Positions 5,846-12,975 of a stretch of DNA of 15,938 nt are shown piece after piece (position 1 is the first letter of the stretch; each line of letters begins with the position of its first letter). The position numbers were made by a program, and so were the translations under genes. This DNA is from CAYUWH01 sp964448615 (GTDB taxonomy: Bacteria; Patescibacteriota; Gracilibacteria; Peribacterales; Peribacteraceae): the NCBI GenBank assembly GCA_964448615.1, contig CAYUWH010000032.1:1-15938 (forward strand), read 5' to 3'. The notes below the pieces were generated by a model. The model was not told the DNA's origin. It was given only the letters and a program-made list of their open reading frames with translations, and did not search any database.

Positions 5846-7284
5846 TTTAATTTTCCATTTCTCAAAGCATTCAATCCTTCTACAACCTTCCCCTTTACAT
5901 CATAAAGCAACAGCATTGTCAGCATCACCGTGAGCGGCATGAGTTGAATGAGTCCGCGCGCGTAGCCGGTTTGCATCAGTGCTTCGCGGGAAAGTCCGGT
6001 AAAGAGATAGAGGAACACTTGTCCCACGTACACGAGCAGGAAGTAGCACATGGGCACCAGCAACCAAGAGAAAGCGGTGCGCCACTTGGCGATGATCAGG
6101 CCGAAGAAGAGGGGGAAGAGCAGCAGCCAGTTTCCCTCGAAGAAGGTATTGACGGCAACGGCCTGCAACACGTGTTCCTGCCAGCCGAACGCGAGGCTGG
6201 TGAATGGCTTCGCGTTGCCGAACGTCAGGCCGTTCATCCATTTAAAGAGCAGGAAAGGCCCCGCAATACACAGAATGGCGACGCCCATACCCGCAAGCGA
6301 TGTGAAAATTTGCTGCATCGTGAAACTCTGCGTTCTGCGCAATGTCCACACCGTCAGCAGCATGCAGAGCACGAACGGCGGCAAAAAGACGAGCATTCCT
6401 TCATTTTTCGTGAAGACGAGCAAGGCGCCGGCCAGTGATGCGATCCGCAAAAAACTGGCGCTCTGCTGTCCGTCTTTTGCCATGCACGCATGCAGCAGCA
6501 CGCTCACGGCGCAGAAGACGTGCACCGATAAAAACGCATCACCGTACGCGTTTGTGTTGTGCATCACGTAGAGCGGCAAGCTCATGAGCACATAGACCCC
6601 AAAGAGCGACCAGCCGTTCGAGACATAACGTCTCAGTGCAAAATACAAGAGTGCGATAATCCCGAGATACCAGAAGGCATGCAGTCCGTTCACGAGCGAG
6701 TCATTCCAGACGCCCGCGACGTTTGCGACGAGTACCTTCGCCATCGGCACCGAGGGCGGATACGAACTCACGCCCTTGGGGGAAGCGATCGGATCTTCAT
6801 TGGGCATCACCAAGGTCAGCTCCTGCGTGTGGTACATCACTTTGCCGCGGAGATTCCAGTTGCTGAGCGTGTCCTGCAGGTAGCTGGGTACGAGGATCAG
6901 GAAGATCGTGCCGACAAACAATGATTTAATCGCGGCCCATGAAAGCAATGCTCCGAGCAGAATCGCCATGCGTTGTGAAAGTTTCGATGATGGCGGAAGA
7001 GCGGGGGACGGGGGGAGCGATGCGCGGCGGTAGTACCACACCGTACCGAGCAGCGCTGTGCAGATTCCTTGTGTGGCGAGGAGTGCGAGGAGCGAGAAGG
7101 GAACCGAGAACGTGATCTGCAATAAAAATTGCACAAACAGAATCAGCGTGAGGCCGAGCATGCCGCCCATCACCCAGCGTTCCGGGGTAAACAGCACGGG
7201 ATGCTTTCCTTCCAGCAAACGCAACACCAGCCATCCGAAGAGGGTAGGGAGCACCAGTGCCAGCGGAATCGCGAGCAGGATCAT
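5833..7284 (-). CDS. Polytopic membrane protein, GT-C-like glycosyltransferase candidate
   Basis: This 483-aa protein is almost entirely membrane-spanning, with about ten or more hydrophobic helices. Its layout resembles the GT-C fold of ArnT/PMT-type (GT39/GT83-like) enzymes, which move sugars from lipid carriers on the outer membrane face. The first large loop (about 130-190) holds an acidic and aromatic stretch, YLQDTLSNWNLRGKVMY, reminiscent of the catalytic acidic loop, followed by a YPPS motif. Such assignments from hydropathy and loop motifs are tentative. It starts 4 bases inside the end of the preceding gene (ATGA), so the two are probably coupled. Its last residues, KLKINN, are encoded by the AT-rich inverted repeat and are probably not functional. 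The acceptor is unknown; cell-surface glycan assembly is an inference. Confidence 0.75.
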   Translation of the reverse strand: MILLAIPLALVLPTLFGWLVLRLLEGKHPVLFTPERWVMGGMLGLTLILFVQFLLQITFSVPFSLLALLATQGICTALLGTVWYYRRASLPPSPALPPSSKLSQRMAILLGALLSWAAIKSLFVGTIFLILVPSYLQDTLSNWNLRGKVMYHTQELTLVMPNEDPIASPKGVSSYPPSVPMAKVLVANVAGVWNDSLVNGLHAFWYLGIIALLYFALRRYVSNGWSLFGVYVLMSLPLYVMHNTNAYGDAFLSVHVFCAVSVLLHACMAKDGQQSASFLRIASLAGALLVFTKNEGMLVFLPPFVLCMLLTVWTLRRTQSFTMQQIFTSLAGMGVAILCIAGPFLLFKWMNGLTFGNAKPFTSLAFGWQEHVLQAVAVNTFFEGNWLLLFPLFFGLIIAKWRTAFSWLLVPMCYFLLVYVGQVFLYLFTGLSREALMQTGYARGLIQLMPLTVMLTMLLLYDVKGKVVEGLNALRNGKLKINN

Positions 7285-8444
7285 AGATTGGCGGAATTGG
7301 CTTCAAACAAAATGCTGCCGCGTGGGAGCTCTTTGATGATCCGTCCCGGCGGGGAAATGGGTTTGCCGCCAAGCACCAAGCGGCCTTCCGCATCCATACT
7401 GACGTCGTTGCGGAAGCTCACGAGCCAAAGCTTCAGGCCGGTTTGATCCCTGCTGGGGACGATCGGTAGGCTGGGATAGGCCTCATAGCGCACGAGTGAG
7501 TAGAACCCATCTTCGTCTGTCAGCAATCCGAAACGTTCTTGAGTTTTGAGATACGGCAATGCTTGGTGCAACACATCGTAAAATTCTTGGTGCGTTCGCA
7601 ATTTTTTTTGCCCTGTCGGTGCCAGAACATAGCCATGAAGATCCCGCATTGCATAGACAATTAATTCACTGCCCATGCGAAGATCGAAAATCATCCACAA
7701 GCCGATGAAGACTGCGCACAGCAAACCGAAGGCCCGTGCACGGAGTGCGGACTTGAGGAAGAGTGTGATGAGGAAAAAAAACAGACACGCTCCGAGCAGC
7801 CAATACATGCCACGGGTCGCCGAAGGCGCCACCGGCGGGAGAGTGGCATACAGTGATTCTCGCGTGATAGGGTTATACGACACGAGCGGTCCCCAGAGGA
7901 AGTTGATCGAGTACGGTCTGAATTCATCAAACGTCCAGAATCCTTTGATGAACTCCATGAACTGTTCCGTGGCATTCCATCGCGTAAAGGTGATGGATTG
8001 CAGAAGAACATCGCTGTGCGGCGCGAATCCCACGCCCAAAAAATCGGTGTTCGCGTTCCATTCTTTATAGTTGGTCAGCGGAAGGGAGATCGCTTGAATC
8101 GCGGGCGAGCCGCGGATTGTAAATGGTAATTGCGGCGCTTCCGCATCCGGTTTTCCGCGGACGTGCCACACGAAATAGCCGTTGATCGTGTTCAGGGATC
8201 GTACGCGTATGGTCACCGCCTGCATGCCCGGCACGCTGCCTTGAGGCATGATCAAGCCGCCGCCGTCGGGTCCGGTCTGCATCGAAACTCCTTCGTCCGT
8301 AATCTGTGAACTCAACAATCCCGGCGCTTCCCATCCTTCAGGCCCTTTGCCCTTAAAGTCCCACGTGCGTTCCTCTTTTGCGGAAACAAAGAGAGGTAAT
8401 GCCACAAGAACGATCGTCAGGAGGGATCGAGCGGGGAGGTGCAC
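7281..8444 (-). CDS. Secreted/membrane protein with N-terminal beta-sandwich domain
   Basis: Unrecognised family. From the GTG at 8444 the 387-aa product starts with a clear signal peptide, cleaved near FVSA-KEE (about residue 22). The next about 140 residues (WDFKGKGPEGWEAPG...FLGVGF) look like an all-beta, carbohydrate-binding-like sandwich. Two closely spaced membrane helices follow at about 213-231 and 239-257, then a roughly 130-residue soluble tail. A TTG at 8480 would overlap alaS and put charged residues before the signal peptide, so I rejected it. The gene begins 13 bases after alaS ends and overlaps the GT-C-like gene by 4 bases. Pairing with that enzyme suggests a role in the same surface-glycan process, but no motif proves it. 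Confidence 0.72.
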   Translation of the reverse strand: MHLPARSLLTIVLVALPLFVSAKEERTWDFKGKGPEGWEAPGLLSSQITDEGVSMQTGPDGGGLIMPQGSVPGMQAVTIRVRSLNTINGYFVWHVRGKPDAEAPQLPFTIRGSPAIQAISLPLTNYKEWNANTDFLGVGFAPHSDVLLQSITFTRWNATEQFMEFIKGFWTFDEFRPYSINFLWGPLVSYNPITRESLYATLPPVAPSATRGMYWLLGACLFFFLITLFLKSALRARAFGLLCAVFIGLWMIFDLRMGSELIVYAMRDLHGYVLAPTGQKKLRTHQEFYDVLHQALPYLKTQERFGLLTDEDGFYSLVRYEAYPSLPIVPSRDQTGLKLWLVSFRNDVSMDAEGRLVLGGKPISPPGRIIKELPRGSILFEANSANL

Positions 8445-8457
8445 CTGGCGAGTATAG

Positions 8458-10302
8458 CTATGCTTGCGTTGCAACTTCAATCTCAGCCGGTCCGCCGCTC
8501 ACCACTGCCTTGATGCGTCGTACTCCTGCGGAGCTGCTTTCCTCTTTTTGAATCGTGAAGCTGCCGAGCATGCCTGTTCGCGCGACGTGCGGTCCTCCGC
8601 AGATTTCTTTGCTGAAAGCTTGTCCTGAGCCTGCCAAAGGGTCACCCATGACGTAGACTTTCACTTCGCTGCCGTAGCGATCATCAAACACGCCGATCGC
8701 GCCTTCTTCTTTTGCGCCTTCCACGGTTGTGAGGTGATAGCTGATCGGGAAATCCGCCTTGATCGCCTCGTTCACGAGTCGCTCTGTTTCGGCGATCTGT
8801 TCCGGCGTCATTTTATCGGCATGATTGAAATCGAAGCGAAGTCTCTCAGCCGTGATGTTCGAGCCCTTTTGCGAGATGTGATCGCCCAGAACTTTTCGGA
8901 GCGCGGCATTCAGCAAGTGTGTTGCCGTGTGCAATTTCGTCGTTTCCGCGGAATGATCGGCAAGTCCGCCTGCGAATTTTTGGGCGGCGCCGGCGCGGGA
9001 TTTTTCCTGATGCGCTTCGAATGCTTTTTGGAAACCGGCTTCATCCACGCTCCGGCCGTCTTCCGCCGCGAGTTCTTTGGTCAATTCAATGGGGAAGCCG
9101 TACGTGTCATAGAGATGGAACGCCGTTTGGCCGTCGATCGGCCCCGACGTTTTTTTGTAGTGCTTCAGACCTTCCTCTAATGCATTGCTGAACTGCGTTT
9201 CTTCCTTTGCCAGCGTCTCCAGAATTTCTTGTCTCTTACTCGTCAGATAGGGATACGCATTGCGGTACGTCGTGATAATTTGCTCTGCCACCGTCGCGCC
9301 CAGCGCGCCTGTCTGCTGCCATCCCATCGATCGTGCGGAGCGCACGGCCCGACGAATCAGGCGGCGCAGCACGTATCCTTGGTCCACATTCGACGGTTGC
9401 ACGCCGTCGGCGATCATGAAGGTCGCCGCGCGCAGGTGGTCCGTGATGATGCGGGAGTTCCTGGTGGTCGTCTTCTCGTCGGCGGTCGAAAGATTTTTCA
9501 CAATCGCGAACACTTGGCCCAGCGCATCCGTCTCGTACACATTGCTCACGCCCTGCAGCACCGCAGCCACGCGCTCCAGTCCCATTCCCGTATCCACGTT
9601 CTGCTGTGCGAGTGGTTCAAAAGTACCAGCTTGCCCTGAGCCTGCAGAAGGGTCTTCTTTCTTGTTATATTGCATGAACACGTCGTTCCAGATTTCCATC
9701 CAGTTCGGATCATCATTCGCCGGGTTGCTGCCAGGCGGCGGCAGTTCGCTGGCACCGACCCAGTAGAACATTTCCGTATCCGGGCCGCAGGGGCCGGTCT
9801 TCCCAGCGGGGCCCCACCAGTTTTTGGCTTTGGGAAGGAATCCAATGCGTTCGCGCGGCACGCCGAGTGATTCCCAGATTGCTGCAGATTCTTCATCGCG
9901 CGGTGCATCGCTGTCTCCTTCGAAACACGTGACCGCAAATTTCTCCAACGGGATTTCCAAAATCTTGATCAAAAATTCAAAGCTGAATTCGATCGCGCCT
10001 TTTTTGAAATAGTCTCCCAAGCTCCAGTTGCCCATCATCTCGAACATCGTGAGGTGCGACGCGTCGCCGACTTCATCAATATCTCCGGTGCGCACGCAAC
10101 GCTGCACATCGGCCAAGCGCTTTCCCGCGGGATGCGCTTCACCCAACAAGTAGGGAACAAGCGGATGCATGCCCGCCGTGGTGAAGAGCACCGTCGGATC
10201 GTTCTCGGGCACGAGCGGTGCGCCGGGAATAATCGCATGCCCCTTGCTCTTGAAGAACTCAAGATAAGCCGAACGGAGCTGGTCTGTTGAGAGGGATTTC
10301 AT
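8458..10302 (-). CDS. alaS: Alanyl-tRNA synthetase, short form without C-Ala domain
   Basis: This cytoplasmic enzyme charges tRNA-Ala with alanine using ATP. The 614 aa include the class II catalytic core (from about residue 5; the MFEMMGNWSLGDYFK stretch at 86-100 and VDTGMGLERVA at 236-246 are characteristic). The editing domain that clears mischarged Ser/Gly-tRNA-Ala shows its zinc ligands HTATH (458-462) and C568xxxH572. The protein ends right after the editing domain, where family members of about 870 aa carry a linker and C-Ala domain; such short forms are known. Two eight-residue insertions, P(S/L)AGSGQA at 218-225 and 555-562, interrupt conserved stretches and derive from a DNA repeat. 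A TGCTACACT -10 box lies 9 bases before the ATG, suggesting a near-leaderless mRNA. Confidence 0.98.
   Translation of the reverse strand: MKSLSTDQLRSAYLEFFKSKGHAIIPGAPLVPENDPTVLFTTAGMHPLVPYLLGEAHPAGKRLADVQRCVRTGDIDEVGDASHLTMFEMMGNWSLGDYFKKGAIEFSFEFLIKILEIPLEKFAVTCFEGDSDAPRDEESAAIWESLGVPRERIGFLPKAKNWWGPAGKTGPCGPDTEMFYWVGASELPPPGSNPANDDPNWMEIWNDVFMQYNKKEDPSAGSGQAGTFEPLAQQNVDTGMGLERVAAVLQGVSNVYETDALGQVFAIVKNLSTADEKTTTRNSRIITDHLRAATFMIADGVQPSNVDQGYVLRRLIRRAVRSARSMGWQQTGALGATVAEQIITTYRNAYPYLTSKRQEILETLAKEETQFSNALEEGLKHYKKTSGPIDGQTAFHLYDTYGFPIELTKELAAEDGRSVDEAGFQKAFEAHQEKSRAGAAQKFAGGLADHSAETTKLHTATHLLNAALRKVLGDHISQKGSNITAERLRFDFNHADKMTPEQIAETERLVNEAIKADFPISYHLTTVEGAKEEGAIGVFDDRYGSEVKVYVMGDPLAGSGQAFSKEICGGPHVARTGMLGSFTIQKEESSSAGVRRIKAVVSGGPAEIEVATQA
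8617..8640 (-). repeat. In-frame 24-nt repeat insertion in alaS, copy 2
   Basis: On the minus strand this reads CCTTTGGCAGGC followed by TCAGGACAAGCT and encodes PLAGSGQA. It splits VMGD from FSKEICGG just before the editing-site zinc ligand Cys568. It matches the copy at 9628-9651 at 21 of 24 bases. Confidence 0.85.
9628..9651 (-). repeat. In-frame 24-nt repeat insertion in alaS, copy 1
   Basis: On the minus strand this reads CCTTCTGCAGGC followed by TCAGGGCAAGCT and encodes PSAGSGQA. It splits NKKED from GTFEPL, where most family members run through with no extra residues (recalled alignment). The flanking GAC is shared with the other copy. Confidence 0.85.
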
Positions 10303-10311
10303 CGGGCGGGA

Positions 10312-10320
10312 AGTGTAGCA
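10312..10320 (-). promoter_or_regulatory. Extended -10 box of alaS
   Basis: The minus strand reads TGCTACACT. The hexamer ends 9 bases before the alaS ATG, so transcription should begin only 1-3 bases ahead of the start codon. No Shine-Dalgarno sequence is present. Confidence 0.45.
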
Positions 10321-10375
10321 AATCGCAGAAGAGCAGGCGAGTGTATCACAATTTTGTGGAAAATCGGTTCCATGT

Positions 10376-10381
10376 TACGGT
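10376..10381 (+). promoter_or_regulatory. Possible -10 box of the RsbW-like gene
   Basis: TG-T-TACGGT (TG at 10373-10374) lies 6 bases before the ATG at 10388, with TTGTGG at 10354-10359 as a weak -35 at a 16-base spacer. It would give a leaderless mRNA. The match is poor, so this is tentative. Confidence 0.3.
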
Positions 10382-10387
10382 CCGTTC

Positions 10388-10867
10388 ATGACCACCCCAC
10401 CCATCGAACAAGCTTGGCAGTATCAATCAACGGCGGAAATAAGTGACATCACCGATGAGATGGCTGCCATGGCCAAGGAACACGCGGGATCATTGACCAA
10501 AGAAAAGCGTTTTATCGATGAGTTGGGTTTTGCCGTCATGATGGCCATGTACGAAGTATTAGTGAACCATATTAAGCATGGACATCAGCGTGATGAAACA
10601 AAAATCGTGAATGTGGAGGCCAGAGTGATTTCCGAGGATGATCAGCAGATGATTGTCTTCGAAAGCGAGGATCAAGGGGCTGGATTTGATCCGAGCGAAG
10701 TCCCTGATTTTACGGACGAGGCTAATCTTGGAAAAGAAACGGGAAGAGGATTGGGAATGATGAATCTGTACACCAAAAAGCATGGCGGGACCGTCCAGTA
10801 CCTTGGAAACGGCAATCGGGTGCGTTTATCCTTCGTGCTGACGCCCGTTCCGGTGTCGGCGGTGTAA
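10388..10867 (+). CDS. RsbW-like anti-sigma factor / GHKL ATP-binding protein
   Basis: This 159-aa soluble protein is a stand-alone GHKL (HATPase_c_2) domain like RsbW/SpoIIAB serine kinases, which bind sigma factors or phosphorylate anti-anti-sigma proteins. Its N-box is E56xxxN60 (YEVLVNHIKHG), G1 is DQGAGF at 95-100, and G2 is GRGLGMMN at 119-126. The ATP lid is short, as in that family. No sigma factor or STAS partner lies in the window, so the target is unknown. The gene is divergent from alaS across 85 bases and 222 bases ahead of a histidine kinase on the same strand. The ATG at 10388 has no Shine-Dalgarno. It could also be a phosphotransfer ATPase of another two-part system. Confidence 0.82.
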   Translation: MTTPPIEQAWQYQSTAEISDITDEMAAMAKEHAGSLTKEKRFIDELGFAVMMAMYEVLVNHIKHGHQRDETKIVNVEARVISEDDQQMIVFESEDQGAGFDPSEVPDFTDEANLGKETGRGLGMMNLYTKKHGGTVQYLGNGNRVRLSFVLTPVPVSAV

Positions 10868-10891
10868 GGTTCCTTTAAATGGCCTTTTCCA

Positions 10892-11030
10892 CCCTCATCC
10901 GCCCCGCCGAGCGGGGCACCTTCTCCCGTGATCGGGAGAAGGAGGAATGGTAATAAGAAATTATATTCATAAACAAAAATCTCCTTCTCCCACTCATGGG
11001 AGAAGGTGGCCCCTCAGGGCCGGATGAGGG
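10892..11030. repeat. Pair of inverted REP-like repeats
   Basis: Two copies of a unit of about 50 bases lie head to head at 10892-10945 and 10981-11030, with a 35-base AT-rich spacer. Each unit reads CCCTCATCCG, a variable G/C-rich hairpin, CACCTTCTCCC, a six-base loop and GGGAGAAGGAG. Internal stems are therefore CCTTCTCCCG/CGGGAGAAGG (10919-10942), GCCCCGC/GCGGGGC (10901-10917), CCTTCTCCC/GGGAGAAGG (10983-11006) and GGCCC/GGGCC (11008-11021). No T-run follows, so these are not standard terminators. It sits between the RsbW-like gene and the kinase promoter. Confidence 0.88.
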
Positions 11031-11056
11031 CGTATATTCCATTTAACATCAATCTC

Positions 11057-11065
11057 TGCTATAAT
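11057..11065 (+). promoter_or_regulatory. Extended -10 promoter of the histidine kinase
   Basis: TGCTATAAT is a perfect extended -10 element, placed 24 bases before the TTG at 11090 and just right of the REP-like repeat. No strong -35 is visible. Transcription from about 11072 rules out the longer frame start at 11006. Confidence 0.65.
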
Positions 11066-11089
11066 AGAGGGAATACCCACATTCTCTCT

Positions 11090-12511
11090 TTGCGTCCCTT
11101 TTCTTTCCTCCAGGCATCGGGCGGTCTGCGCATTCTCCTGATTCCGGCAGTGGTGCTGACGGCGATCGTGACGATGAGTGCCTATTTCTTCGTGCGGGGG
11201 CAGGCGATCATGGAACATCAACTGCGCGAGCAGCTCCGCCAGTCTGCGGCTCTCGCGGCGCAACAGTTCGATGCCGATCAGCTCAATGCAATCCAAACGG
11301 CGGCAGATACGAGCACACTGGCGTATCGCCTGGTGACGCAGCGCCTTGTGAATATTAAAAACAGTGCGCCGAGTATCCGATTCGCGTACATCATGCGCCG
11401 GACGAATGATGCGCATCAACTTGCCTTCGTCGCCGACGCGTCGGCTGCATTGGCTGAGACGGAATTGGATATCAATCAAAACGGCGTCATCGATCCCGAA
11501 GAAGAGCCGAGTTATCCGGGGGATTTGTACGATACGTCGGGCGCCCCGGCACTCGCGAAAGAAGCATTCCTCCAGCCGACGGTCGACCCGGAGGTGACGA
11601 TCGATAAATGGGGCAGCTTGATTTCGGGATACGCGCCGATCCGCAATAATCAGGGGAAGGTTGTCGCCGTGATCGGTCTCGATATGGATGCGCAGGGTTT
11701 TTATGCGGCGACGCAAAGCGTGTTTTCTCCCTTCGGACTTCTCATCGTGATTCTGGCGGCGGTGGCGATCGGCGTGTATATGGTGCAGGCCTATCGCACT
11801 CATCGGTTTTACGAGATCCAACATGCGGAAAGCGAGCGCGCGGCATTTTTGGATCTTGCCTCGCACCAACTCGGCGTGCCGCTTGCGATCTTCCGCTGGT
11901 GGCTCGATATTCTCCGCGAAGAAGATCATGGGAAATTTGCGAAGCCCAACGGCATCTGCGACCAGATGCAGCGCGGCGTCGACCGTCTTGATGGCATTAT
12001 TCAATCGCTGCGAGACGCAGGGCGTTTGCGAACGGGCAATTATACTTATCATTCCAAGAAGGTCGATATCGCGCAGATTGCGACGATTGTCGCGGAGCAA
12101 GTACGTCCTGCCTTTGCGCTTCGTTCACAGAGTCTCACTCTCACCGTTGAAAAAAATCTTCCTCATCTGGAACTTGATCCTAAGCTCATCGGCGGCGTGA
12201 TCGATGAATTGTTGGAAAACGCGTCCATCTATTCTCCGGAACATGCTTCCATCGAGATGCGTATCTTCGTTAAGAGAGGAGGCGTGCAAGTGGAAGTCGA
12301 AGATAACGGGCGTGGCATTCCGGAGAAAGATCTGCTGCATATTTTCGAGGAATTCCGCCGTGGTTCCAATGCGGCGCTCTCTAAACCCGTGGGCAACGGT
12401 TTGGGTCTTTCCATTGCGAAAGGCATCGTGCAGCGAGCGGGCGGAAAAATCTGGGTGAAGAGCCAAGAGGGGAAGAGAACGACGTTCTTCGTCTGGTTGC
12501 CGGCCAAGTAA
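11090..12511 (+). CDS. Membrane sensor histidine kinase with EF-hand-like loop
   Basis: This 473-aa sensor kinase has a first membrane helix at about 14-35, an extracytoplasmic Cache/PDC-like sensor at about 36-215, a second helix at about 216-238, then the kinase core. The phospho-acceptor His259 sits in SHQLGVPL, where the usual Arg-Thr of SHxLRTPL is replaced by Gly-Val. The N-box is ELLENAS (Asn377), G1 is DNGRGIP, the F-box is IFEEFRRG and G2 is GNGLGLSIAKG. The sensor carries DINQNGVIDPEE (127-138), a canonical EF-hand calcium-loop pattern, and ends in SGYAPIRNNQGKVVAVIGLDM. I chose the TTG at 11090 because the promoter at 11057-11065 excludes the upstream GTG, and the product then begins just before the first helix. 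No response regulator is adjacent. Confidence 0.9.
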   Translation: MRPFSFLQASGGLRILLIPAVVLTAIVTMSAYFFVRGQAIMEHQLREQLRQSAALAAQQFDADQLNAIQTAADTSTLAYRLVTQRLVNIKNSAPSIRFAYIMRRTNDAHQLAFVADASAALAETELDINQNGVIDPEEEPSYPGDLYDTSGAPALAKEAFLQPTVDPEVTIDKWGSLISGYAPIRNNQGKVVAVIGLDMDAQGFYAATQSVFSPFGLLIVILAAVAIGVYMVQAYRTHRFYEIQHAESERAAFLDLASHQLGVPLAIFRWWLDILREEDHGKFAKPNGICDQMQRGVDRLDGIIQSLRDAGRLRTGNYTYHSKKVDIAQIATIVAEQVRPAFALRSQSLTLTVEKNLPHLELDPKLIGGVIDELLENASIYSPEHASIEMRIFVKRGGVQVEVEDNGRGIPEKDLLHIFEEFRRGSNAALSKPVGNGLGLSIAKGIVQRAGGKIWVKSQEGKRTTFFVWLPAK

Positions 12512-12546
12512 CGCCGCATGCTCTCGCCGGGGCTTGCTTGCAGGGC

Positions 12547-12552
12547 TATACT
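12547..12552 (+). promoter_or_regulatory. -10 box of the first DoxX-like gene
   Basis: TATACT lies 27 bases before the ATG at 12580. The leader between is almost all pyrimidine and has no Shine-Dalgarno. The facing DoxX-like gene has the same hexamer at the same 27-base distance. Confidence 0.5.
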
Positions 12553-12579
12553 GTCCGCATTCTTTCTTCTTCCTTTTCT

Positions 12580-12966
12580 ATGAAAATTCTCTCCACTGTT
12601 CTTCGTGTTCTTCTGATGCTTCTCTTGCTCATGCCGATTGCGGGCATACTCGGATTCTTCCCACCTCCCACCGCTGAGATGTACACGCCGCAAGGCTGGG
12701 CGTTTATCTCCGCCCTCATGAATACGGGATACATGATGCCGCTTCTGGGAATCATGTTCGCGGTCGTCGTTGTATTGCTGGTGATGAACAAGACGGCGCT
12801 GGCGGCATTGCTGCTCGCTCCGATCACGGTAAACATCATGTGCTTCCACTGGTTTCTGGATGCCGCGCCCGTGAGCGCCTCCTCCAGCCTCGCGTATCTT
12901 CTGCTCATCTTGAACGCGTTCTTCTTGTGGCAGAACTGGGGCAAGTACCAGAAGTTCTTGGCCTGA
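12580..12966 (+). CDS. DoxX-like small membrane protein
   Basis: This 128-aa four-helix membrane protein is of the DoxX/DoxD-like group. It runs from an N-terminal helix (about 5-25) with GFFPPP after it, through NTGYMMPLLGIMF and LLAPITVNIMCFHWFLD, to a final helix and a basic tail WGKYQKF. Family members are linked to quinone or thiol-based redox functions in some bacteria, but most are uncharacterised. The frame is open further upstream to 12538. I chose the ATG at 12580 because a -10 box at 12547-12552 would fall inside the longer frame. It follows the kinase by 68 bases but has its own putative promoter. Its end is 9 bases from the facing DoxX-like gene. Confidence 0.85.
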   Translation: MKILSTVLRVLLMLLLLMPIAGILGFFPPPTAEMYTPQGWAFISALMNTGYMMPLLGIMFAVVVVLLVMNKTALAALLLAPITVNIMCFHWFLDAAPVSASSSLAYLLLILNAFFLWQNWGKYQKFLA

Positions 12967-12975
12967 CGCTGAAGA

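Noticed and set aside
11006..11089. Upstream GTG start for the histidine kinase
   Set aside because: It falls inside the REP-like repeat and before the TATAAT box, so the transcript would not contain it.
10994..12100. A 368-codon minus-strand frame
   Set aside because: Antisense to the histidine kinase, which has all its motifs; Arg/His-rich shadow composition and it starts in an odd context.
12229..12849. A 206-codon minus-strand frame
   Set aside because: Spans the kinase end and the DoxX-like gene in antisense; no recognisable features.
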